A stretch of DNA of 64,000 nt, from positions 310,001 to 374,000 of the forward strand of contig NZ_BBZK01000003.1 in NCBI RefSeq assembly GCF_001748085.1, in the 5' to 3' direction. The notes beneath the pieces were generated by a model. It saw nothing but the letters and a program-made list of their open reading frames with translations, did not search any database and was not told where the DNA came from. Made by a program: the position numbers and the translations under genes. How positions within the stretch are numbered: the first letter of the stretch is position 1; every line of letters begins with the position of its first letter. This document shows positions 15,668 through 22,148 of this stretch, piece by piece. This stretch comes from Streptomyces sp. TP-A0874. Its GTDB lineage: Bacteria; Actinomycetota; Actinomycetes; Streptomycetales; Streptomycetaceae.

Positions 15668-17082
15668 TGGCGGAACCCCACGAACTGACGATGCTGGAGC
15701 AGGCCGCCGCCCTTCGGCGGGCGGAGCTGTCGCCCGTCGAGCTGACGGAGCACTACCTGCGCCGCATCGAGCGGCTGGACGGCGCGGTCGGCGCGTATCT
15801 CACCGTGACCGCGGACCGGGCCTTGGACGACGCCCGGCGGGCCGAGCAGCTACTGGTCGACGGCGGCGAACCGCCGCCGCTGCTGGGAGTGCCGCTGCCG
15901 ATCAAGGACCTGGACCCGGTGCCGGGGGTGCGGTTCACCGCCGGATCGGTGGTCTTCGCCGACCGGATCGCGCCGAAGGGGAGCGACACCTCCCTGGTGG
16001 AACTGGTGCGGGACGCCGGCACGGTGCTGCTGGGCAAGACCAACACGCCCGAGTTCGGGCTGCCGGCGTACACCGAGGGCGACGTCGGACCACCGGCCCG
16101 CACCCCCTACGACCCGGGCCGGGGCGCCGGCGGTTCGAGCGGCGGGGCCGCCGCGGCCGTCGCGGCCGGGCTCGCCCCCGCCGCGCAGGGCAGTGACGGC
16201 GGCGGATCCATCCGCATCCCAGCCAGCTGCTGCGGCCTGGTCGGCCTCAAGCCCAGCCGGGGCCGGATCAGCCCGGCCCCCCACGGGGACGTCAGCGGCC
16301 TGGCCACCGACGGCCCGCTCGCCCGTACCGTGCGGGACGTCGCCGCCCTCCTCGATGTGCTGGCGGTGCCGTTCCCCGGCGACCCGGTGCCGATGGCCGC
16401 GCCGGAGGAGACCTTCCTGGGCGGCTGCGACCGGCCCCCCGGGCGTCTGCGCATCGGCCGCTGGGCCCAGCCGGACGTGCCGGACGTGGCGGTGGACCCC
16501 GAGGTCCTGGCCGTCTACGAGGAGACCTCCCGGCTGTTGACCGACCTCGGCCACGAGGTGGTCGACGTGGAGCAGCCGCTGCGCCCCGGTGACCGGGACA
16601 CCTTCACCCCGGTCTGGGCGGTGCTCGCGGCGCTCACCCCGGTGCCGGCGGACCGCGAGGCGGAGCTGCTGCCGCTCACCCGCTGGCTGCGCGAGCGGAG
16701 CCGCGGGGTGAGCGGGGTCGACTACGCCCGCAGACTCGCCGCCATGCAGCGGGTGGGGCGCCGCTTCGCCACGGCCGTGGCGCGCTACGACGCGGTGCTC
16801 ACCCCCACCCTCGCCCAGTTGCCCGCCCCGGTGGGAGCGCTGCGGAACGACGCGGATCCGGCCGCCGACTTCCAGGCGCAGATCGCCTTCACCCCCTTCA
16901 CGGGGCCGTGGAACATCGCCGGGCTGCCCGCGGTCTCGCTGCCGCTGGGATGGACGGAGGCCGGGCTGCCGGTGGGCATGATGCTCGGCGCGGCGCATGG
17001 TGAGGAGGCCCGTCTGCTGGCGCTGGCGGCCCAGCTCGAGGCGGCCGCACCCTGGTCCCACCGGCGACCGGCCGTGTGGTGA
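15667..17082 (+). CDS. Amidase signature family amidase
   Basis: The 471-residue protein shows the amidase-signature Ser-cisSer-Lys site: the catalytic Lys in LPIKDLDPV (about residue 80), the Gly/Ser-rich GAGGSSGGAAAAVAAG and the nucleophile region GSDGGGSIRIPA. These cytosolic enzymes hydrolyse amide bonds of diverse small molecules. GatA is unlikely because no gatB or gatC is adjacent and the length and family pattern fit stand-alone amidases. I chose GTG 15667 although the frame stays open upstream to 15484, because TATGAT lies 6 bases before it and the resulting protein has normal family length. It is divergent from the GH84 gene. The substrate is not evident. Confidence 0.88.
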   Translation: MAEPHELTMLEQAAALRRAELSPVELTEHYLRRIERLDGAVGAYLTVTADRALDDARRAEQLLVDGGEPPPLLGVPLPIKDLDPVPGVRFTAGSVVFADRIAPKGSDTSLVELVRDAGTVLLGKTNTPEFGLPAYTEGDVGPPARTPYDPGRGAGGSSGGAAAAVAAGLAPAAQGSDGGGSIRIPASCCGLVGLKPSRGRISPAPHGDVSGLATDGPLARTVRDVAALLDVLAVPFPGDPVPMAAPEETFLGGCDRPPGRLRIGRWAQPDVPDVAVDPEVLAVYEETSRLLTDLGHEVVDVEQPLRPGDRDTFTPVWAVLAALTPVPADREAELLPLTRWLRERSRGVSGVDYARRLAAMQRVGRRFATAVARYDAVLTPTLAQLPAPVGALRNDADPAADFQAQIAFTPFTGPWNIAGLPAVSLPLGWTEAGLPVGMMLGAAHGEEARLLALAAQLEAAAPWSHRRPAVW

Positions 17083-17229
17083 GGTGCACTTCCCGGCTCG
17101 GACGGCCGACGGTGTCCGGTCACCACGGAGCGCCGCAAATCCGCCGCGAAGAGCGGGGTCGGACGCAAACCTCTGCGCTCGAATTCGGCTTCCGCAGGGA
17201 AAAAGACGAACACGATGGTGTGACCTGAG

Positions 17230-17241
17230 ACACGTTCGTGT
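17230..17241. promoter_or_regulatory. Perfect palindrome ACACG-TT-CGTGT upstream of the malQ operon
   Basis: The 5-base arms are perfectly complementary around TT. The site lies about 85 bases before the small ORF that precedes malQ, and a TAGGGC box at 17273-17278 lies between them as a possible -10. It could be an operator for a local repressor. It does not look like the CTTGCAG-type MalR sites I know from Streptomyces. Confidence 0.35.
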
Positions 17242-17314
17242 GGTGTTCACGTCTGCGGATCCGTCTGCTGGGTAGGGCTATGCCCTGTCCTGTCGCCAAT
17301 GACCGGAGGCCCCC

Positions 17315-17611
17315 GTGGTCGCCACAGTCCCGCTGATGCTCTCCGCCGTCCCCAAACCCGCCGGCCCCGTCGACCTCACCCCTCCGGGCGGCCTGGAACC
17401 CGTCAACCCGTTGGACGCCCACGGCCTCTCCGACCCCGACTGCGGACTGGACGGCGCCAGCTCCGGCGAGTACGCCGAGCCGCCCCTGACCAGCGAACCG
17501 CCGCTGGCCGACAGCGCCCCGCTCACCAGTGAGCCCCCGCTGGCCACCGAACCCCCGCTCACCAGCGAACCGACCGTCACCGGCATGGGTACGGAGCCCC
17601 TGGAGGTCTGA
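17315..17611 (+). CDS. Small proline-rich protein translationally coupled to malQ, unrecognised
   Basis: A 98-residue frame starts at GTG 17315 with GGAGG at 17305-17309, an excellent ribosome site. It ends in TGATG, where its stop shares one base with the malQ start. Codon third positions are almost all G or C, as in real genes here. The first 30 residues are mildly hydrophobic and Pro-rich. The C-terminal half is built from imperfect repeats of SEPPL(A/T) (residues about 57-88). I do not recognise a domain or a signal peptide. Coupling implies that it is made with MalQ or serves as a leader that opens translation of malQ. It may be a lineage-specific small protein. A frame on the opposite strand overlaps it but has no ribosome site. 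Confidence 0.6.
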   Translation: MVATVPLMLSAVPKPAGPVDLTPPGGLEPVNPLDAHGLSDPDCGLDGASSGEYAEPPLTSEPPLADSAPLTSEPPLATEPPLTSEPTVTGMGTEPLEV

Positions 17612-19842
17612 TGGGCCGCGCGCGACTCGCCGCCCTCCACGGCGTCGCCACCTCCTATCAGCCCACACCCCGCGGCACGGTCGCGGTCCCCGACTCCACC
17701 GTCGTCGCCGTGCTCGCCGCCCTGGGGATCGACGCCTCGACCCCGGGTGCCGTCCGCGCCGCCCTCGACCACCACGACCACGGCGCCCGCCAACGACTGC
17801 TACCACCCACCCTCGTGCTGCGCTCCGGCCGTCCACCAGGCCCCGGCACACTGCCCGATCTGCCCGAGGGCGCCGTCCTGCGGGTCCAGACCGAGTCCGG
17901 TGACTCCCTCGACTGGGGACTCGACCGGAGCTCCCCCGAAATCCGGCTGCCACTGGGCGTCCACACCCTCCGCGCCCACGCTCCGGACGGGCGCTCGAGC
18001 CGCGCCACGCTGATCGTCGCACCGGCCCGGATGCCGGCTCCCCCCGAGCGCACGCACGGCTTCCTGCTCCAGCTCTACTCGCTCCTCTCCGACCGATCCT
18101 GGGGCCTTGGCGACCTCGGCGACCTCTCCGAGTTCGCCTCCTGGGCGGGGCGCGCGCCAGCCGCCGGATTCGTCCAGCTCAACCCGCTGCACGCGGCCGT
18201 ACCCGGCCGCCCGACCGACCCATCGCCCTACCGGCCCGGCTCCCGGCGCTTCCCCGATCCGGTGTACCTGCGGGTGGCGGACGTACCGGAGTTCGCCCGG
18301 CTCCCCGGCGAACTGCGGGCCCGGGCCGCGGAGCTCGCAGCCCGGGCCGGGGAGCTCCGCGCGGGCGTGCTGCACCGCGGAGCGCTGATCGACCGGGACG
18401 CGGTCTGGCGGCTGAAGCGTACGGCCCTCGAACTGGTGTGGACCGTGCCGCTCTCCTCCCGGCGGCACGCCGCCTACCGGCGTTTCCTGGACGAGCGGGG
18501 ACAGGCGCTGGAGGACCACGCGACCTGGTGTGCGCTCGCCGAGGTGCACGGCCCGCGGTGGCGCTCCTGGCCGGCCGGGCTCGACGATCCCCGCTCGGCC
18601 CGGACCGAGCGGGCCCGGGAGGAACTGCGCGGCCGGGTCGACTTCCACCGCTGGCTGAGCTGGCTCACCGACGAGCAGCTCGCGGGGGCCCAGCGGGCCG
18701 CCGAAGAGGCCGGTATGCCCGTCGGCCTCGTCCACGACCTGGCGGTGGGGGTGCACCCGGAAGGCGCGGACAGCTGGGCTCAGCAGGAACTCTTCGCCTC
18801 CGGCATGTCCGTCGGCGCGCCACCGGACGCCTTCAACACCCGAGGCCAGGACTGGGGCCTTCCGCCATGGCGGCCGGACGTCCTGGCCGACTCCGGATAC
18901 ACCCCCTACCGGGAGCTGCTCCAGGCGGCGCTGCGCCATGCCGGAGGGCTGCGGCTCGACCACGCGATGGGCCTGTTCCGGCTCTGGTGGGTGCCCGAGG
19001 GACGCGACCCGGCGGAGGGGACGTACGTCCGGTACGACGCCGAGGCGATGCTCGGGACGCTCGCCCTGGCCGCGCACCGGGCGAACGCGGTGGTGGTGGG
19101 GGAGGATCTGGGTACCGTCGAACCGGGTGTCCGGGAGCGGCTGGCGGACAGCGGAGTGCTGGGTACCTCGGTGCTCTGGTTCGAGCGCGGCGAGGGCCGG
19201 CCTTCCGGCGCCGAGCGGCGGCCCGCCGGGGAGCCGGCTCCGCCGCCGGCTGAGCCGCTCTCGCAGCCCCTGGCGCCGGGGGCCTGGCGGAGCGGATGCC
19301 TGGCCACCGTCACCACGCACGACCTGCCCAGCACCGCGGCCCGGCTCACCGGCGACCACCTCCGGCTGCGGCACCGGCTCGGTCTGCTCGCTCGTCCGCT
19401 CGCCGTGGAGCAGGCCGAACTCGATGCCGAGTTGGGGCAGTGGCGGGTGCTGCTGGACCGGCTGGGGCTGCTGCCCGAGGGTGCCTGGGGCGGCAGCGGG
19501 GCGCCGGACGAGCGGGCGGTGATCGAGGCCGTCCACCGTTTCGTGGCCGGCACCCCGGCCCGGATGGTGGGCATCTGGCTGCCCGACGGGGTCGGCGACC
19601 GCCGCCCGCAGAACCTCCCCGGCACCTGCCGGGAGTACCCGAACTGGCGGCTGCCGATCGCCGACGACCGGGGCCGGCCGGTCACGCTCGGGCAGCTCAT
19701 GGCCTCGGACAGACTGCGTTCCCTGGTGGCCGCGGTGGCGGCCGCCGGGGCCGGTCGCGCCGGTGCCCCCTCCCCGGCGGCCCCGGCGCGCGCCGGGACC
19801 GGTCCCGGCGGTCGGCGGGACGGCGTCCGAAAACCGGTCTGA
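17611..19842 (+). CDS. malQ: 4-alpha-glucanotransferase (amylomaltase)
   Basis: This 743-residue GH77 enzyme transfers alpha-1,4-glucan segments between maltodextrins and releases glucose, in cytosolic maltose and glycogen metabolism. The catalytic stretches are visible: the nucleophile Asp in GLRLDHAMGLFRLWWVPEG, the acid/base Glu in VVVGEDLGTVEPGV and the third carboxylate in VTTHDLPSTAARLTG. An N-terminal region of about 150 residues precedes the barrel, as in other actinobacterial MalQ. The barrel begins at GFLLQLYSLLSDRSWGLGDL. The C-terminal tail after the barrel is Ala/Gly/Arg-rich and disordered. The start ATG 17611 overlaps the stop of the small upstream gene. Confidence 0.95.
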   Translation: MGRARLAALHGVATSYQPTPRGTVAVPDSTVVAVLAALGIDASTPGAVRAALDHHDHGARQRLLPPTLVLRSGRPPGPGTLPDLPEGAVLRVQTESGDSLDWGLDRSSPEIRLPLGVHTLRAHAPDGRSSRATLIVAPARMPAPPERTHGFLLQLYSLLSDRSWGLGDLGDLSEFASWAGRAPAAGFVQLNPLHAAVPGRPTDPSPYRPGSRRFPDPVYLRVADVPEFARLPGELRARAAELAARAGELRAGVLHRGALIDRDAVWRLKRTALELVWTVPLSSRRHAAYRRFLDERGQALEDHATWCALAEVHGPRWRSWPAGLDDPRSARTERAREELRGRVDFHRWLSWLTDEQLAGAQRAAEEAGMPVGLVHDLAVGVHPEGADSWAQQELFASGMSVGAPPDAFNTRGQDWGLPPWRPDVLADSGYTPYRELLQAALRHAGGLRLDHAMGLFRLWWVPEGRDPAEGTYVRYDAEAMLGTLALAAHRANAVVVGEDLGTVEPGVRERLADSGVLGTSVLWFERGEGRPSGAERRPAGEPAPPPAEPLSQPLAPGAWRSGCLATVTTHDLPSTAARLTGDHLRLRHRLGLLARPLAVEQAELDAELGQWRVLLDRLGLLPEGAWGGSGAPDERAVIEAVHRFVAGTPARMVGIWLPDGVGDRRPQNLPGTCREYPNWRLPIADDRGRPVTLGQLMASDRLRSLVAAVAAAGAGRAGAPSPAAPARAGTGPGGRRDGVRKPV

Positions 19843-19877
19843 GGGGACCCGGGTGTCCGCTCCGGCGGCCGGTTCGC

Positions 19878-19890
19878 TACGTTTGGGGTG
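19878..19890 (+). promoter_or_regulatory. Leaderless promoter -10 box
   Basis: TACGTT at 19878-19883 ends 6 bases before GTG 19890. There is no ribosome site before this GTG, so the small membrane protein gene is probably leaderless. Confidence 0.55.
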
Positions 19891-20123
19891 TGGACAAGAA
19901 GAACTCACTGCGCGCCGGAGCTGTGGCCGCCGGTTCGACGCTGATGATGCTGCTGATGTCGTCCCCCGCGCTCGCGCTCGTGCGCGATGACGGTGACGAC
20001 CCCGGCCCCGGGCTGAGCGTCGGTGAGACGCTGGGCCTCTACGTGGTGACCCCGATCGTCGCCTTCCTGGTGATCGCCGGCCTGGTGGTGGCGGGGGAGC
20101 GGATGGGCCAGAAGGAGCGCTGA
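19890..20123 (+). CDS. Small exported or membrane protein, function unknown
   Basis: This 77-residue protein has a basic start (MDKKNSLRAG), a hydrophobic signal or anchor segment at about 10-30 ending in SPALALV, a short acidic loop (RDDGDDPGPG) and a second membrane helix at about 46-68, followed by a charged end (ERMGQKER). I recall similar short proteins as conserved hypotheticals in Streptomyces. It begins 47 bases after malQ but has its own leaderless-type promoter and is followed by a hairpin, so it is probably a single-gene unit. Function is not evident. Confidence 0.78.
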   Translation: MDKKNSLRAGAVAAGSTLMMLLMSSPALALVRDDGDDPGPGLSVGETLGLYVVTPIVAFLVIAGLVVAGERMGQKER

Positions 20124-20162
20124 CCGACGCACCGGGGGCGCCTCCGCTCCGCAGGTGATCGA

Positions 20163-20205
20163 CGAAGGGCCGTTCCGGTATGTGGTACGCCGGAGCGGCC
20201 TTCGG
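20163..20205 (+). terminator. Hairpin after the 77-residue membrane protein gene
   Basis: CGAAGGGCCGTTCCGG pairs with CCGGAGCGGCCTTCGG with small mismatches around an 11-base loop. No T tract follows, which is usual for terminators in this genome. Confidence 0.6.
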
Positions 20206-20324
20206 TGTGCCCGCGGACGGTGCTCTGCGTGGCGCGGCGGAGGGAGTCGACGGACGGGAGACCCTCTTCGGAGGAGTGTGCTCTTCCTGCCGGGACGGTG
20301 GCCGGATGCTGCCCGGTGGTCGTC

Positions 20325-20370
20325 TTGACCTTCGACTTGTCATGTCCTTGACTGCTAGGGCTCGTTGACC
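20325..20370 (+). promoter_or_regulatory. Phased TTGAC-like repeats upstream of the cell-wall amidase gene
   Basis: TTGACC (20325), TTGTCA (20337), TTGACT (20348) and TTGACC (20365) occur at 12, 11 and 17 base intervals in an otherwise GC-rich region. Spacing near one helical turn suggests binding sites for a regulator that binds in tandem, such as an OmpR-type response regulator. A TAGGGC at 20356-20361 could be a -10 box. Confidence 0.4.
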
Positions 20371-20576
20371 GACGAGTAGCCGGACGCGGCCGGCTCCGGA
20401 GGTGACCGCCCCTGCGACAGACGGGGGCGCAGGTGCGTACCGGAAGTGGCTTGTGGGGAACTGCTTTCGTCGCCGTCCCGGATCCCGGCCGGACTGACGG
20501 CGCCCATCCTCCGGCGGAGGGCGGACGGCGGCAACCGCGCGCCGCTCATTCCCGCCGGGACACGGAGAGGAATCCG

Positions 20577-21719
20577 ATGGCAGCCAGCAAGCTCCCTTGG
20601 AAGCGAGGGGGAACCGCCCTCCTCGGCGGTCTCATCGCCGTGACCGTGACGCTCACCGGCCAGTCGGCGACCGCCGCCCCCACAGAGCGGCCCTCCCAGG
20701 TCGCGATGGACGACGCGTTCTCCCAGGCGGCCGCAGAGTTCAACGTCCCCCGCGCCCTCCTGGTGGCGGTGGGCTACGGGGAGACCCATCTCGACGGCCA
20801 CGCCGGCAAGCCCAGCCAGGCCGGCGGATACGGCGTGATGCACCTGGTCAGCAACCCCGAGCAGCACACCCTCCAGCAGGCCGCCCAGCTCACCGGTGAG
20901 TCGGTGGCCGACCTGAAGAAGGAGTCGGCGGCGAACATCCGCGGCGGCGCGGCGCTGCTGAGCGCCTACGCCGACGAACTGGAGCTGAAGCCCTCCCAGC
21001 GAGCCGACCTCGACCAGTGGTACCAGGTGGTCGCCCGGTACAGCGGCGCATCCGACGCACGGCTGGCGCGACTCTACGCCGACACCGTCTACCGGACCGT
21101 CAGCGAGGGTGTCCGGGCCGGTGTCGAAGGCGGTGAGTCCGTCGTCAGCGCGGCCCGCCGGGTGCGGCCCGAACGCGGCGAGTACGCCAGGGTGACCCCG
21201 CTGGACGGGCCGGTGGGCAGCGGCGCCCGGAGCGGTGCCGGCACCCGTAGCGACGACTACCCGCCGGCGCACTGGGTGCCGGCGGACAGCGGCAACTACG
21301 CGAGCGGCCGGACGGCCGCGATCGACACCGTGGTCATCCACGTCACCCAGGGGTCCTACGCCGGCACCATCAGCTGGTTCCAGAACCCGGACGCCGAGGT
21401 CAGCGCGCACTACGTGGTCCGCTCCTCGGACGGCGACATCACCCAGATGGTGCGTGACGCGGACACCGCCTGGCACGCGCGCTCGGCCAACCCGCACTCC
21501 CTCGGCATCGAGCACGAGGGGTACGTGGACGACCCGTCCTGGTTCACCGACACGATGTACCGCTCCTCCGCGGCGCTCACCAAGCACCTGTGCGACACCT
21601 ACGGCATCCCGAAGGACCGCGACCACATCGTCGGACACGTCGAGGTGCCGGGCAACGACCACACCGACCCCGGTCCGCACTGGGACTGGGACGCCTACAT
21701 GGGTTACGTCACCGGATAA
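20577..21719 (+). CDS. Secreted N-acetylmuramoyl-L-alanine amidase (Amidase_2) with N-terminal helical domain
   Basis: The 380-residue protein has a signal peptide (basic start, hydrophobic 14-31, cleavage near ATAAP). Residues about 38-170 form a helical transglycosylase-like region (AAAEFNVPRALLVAVGYGETHLDGH) that may bind glycan; I do not claim it is active. The C-terminal Amidase_2 domain (about 225-380) shows the zinc ligands and catalytic residues in VVIHVTQGSYAGTISWF, SAHYVVRSSDGDITQMV, HSLGIEHEGY and HIVGHVEVPGNDHTDPG. Such enzymes cut between MurNAc and L-Ala in peptidoglycan. The start ATG 20577 has GGAGAGG at 20564-20570. It stands alone, with a perfect terminator behind it. Confidence 0.92.
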   Translation: MAASKLPWKRGGTALLGGLIAVTVTLTGQSATAAPTERPSQVAMDDAFSQAAAEFNVPRALLVAVGYGETHLDGHAGKPSQAGGYGVMHLVSNPEQHTLQQAAQLTGESVADLKKESAANIRGGAALLSAYADELELKPSQRADLDQWYQVVARYSGASDARLARLYADTVYRTVSEGVRAGVEGGESVVSAARRVRPERGEYARVTPLDGPVGSGARSGAGTRSDDYPPAHWVPADSGNYASGRTAAIDTVVIHVTQGSYAGTISWFQNPDAEVSAHYVVRSSDGDITQMVRDADTAWHARSANPHSLGIEHEGYVDDPSWFTDTMYRSSAALTKHLCDTYGIPKDRDHIVGHVEVPGNDHTDPGPHWDWDAYMGYVTG

Positions 21720-21736
21720 CGGCGACCGACCGTGAA

Positions 21737-21775
21737 GTGCGGCCCGCCCCGAGCGCTGCTCGGGGCGGGCCGCAC
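21737..21775 (+). terminator. Perfect 17-bp terminator hairpin after the cell-wall amidase
   Basis: GTGCGGCCCGCCCCGAG pairs perfectly with CTCGGGGCGGGCCGCAC around the loop CGCTG. It starts 18 bases after the stop codon. Confidence 0.9.
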
Positions 21776-22100
21776 CGCTGTGCGGCCGGCGGACGCCTCC
21801 GCGGCCCCACCCGGGGGCGGCCCTCCATCCGGGCTCAGCGCCTGGCCCCCGGGCCCGCCGCTGCAGGAGCTGCTGACCCAGCCCGCCGTAGCCTCGTCGT
21901 TCTGCTTGAGGTGGACAGCTGGTCCGGTCGCGGGGTGCCGGTGACTCCCCTTTACCGGTCGGTGGGGGGACCGGCGCCGGAGCGGCCTCGGCAGGCGGGA
22001 GTGGTCGAGCGTCGACTCAGTCCGGACGGGCCCCGCTCATGCACCCGACTGCCCTCCACCGCAGGACGGTCACGGGCCACATCTACCGGTCCCGGCGTCG

Positions 22101-22141
22101 CGGGTGGGGTGGGGCGTGATCGACCGGCCCCGCCCCACCCG
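22101..22141 (-). terminator. Terminator hairpin of the first pepN-type gene
   Basis: CGGGTGGGGTGGGGC and GCCCCGCCCCACCCG form 15-base arms with one mismatch. The hairpin lies 8 bases past the stop codon on the minus strand. Confidence 0.8.
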
Positions 22142-22148
22142 CACCGGC

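Larger units (their letters stand above)
20124..20576. other. 453-base intergenic region before the cell-wall amidase
   Basis: No gene is supported. It holds a hairpin at 20163-20205, a cluster of TTGAC-like repeats at 20325-20370 and a GC-rich leader of about 200 bases before the amidase start. The leader contains several possible stems but I could not match it to a known riboswitch class. Confidence 0.5.
21720..22148. other. 429-base convergent intergenic region
   Basis: The region lies between the amidase and the pepN-type gene, which face each other. It holds one strong terminator at each end (21737-21775 and 22101-22141). The roughly 320 bases between show no gene with a ribosome site and no repeat that I can support. 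Confidence 0.6.

Noticed and set aside
17278..17793. Minus-strand 171-codon frame overlapping the small malQ-linked gene
   Set aside because: Its repetitive Ser/Gly product is the reverse image of the SEPPL repeats, it has no ribosome site, and the plus-strand frame has better start and junction signals.
20370..20576. Possible c-di-AMP (ydaO) riboswitch before the wall amidase
   Set aside because: I could not find the conserved core segments of that class. It is kept only as an unassigned structured leader in the findings.
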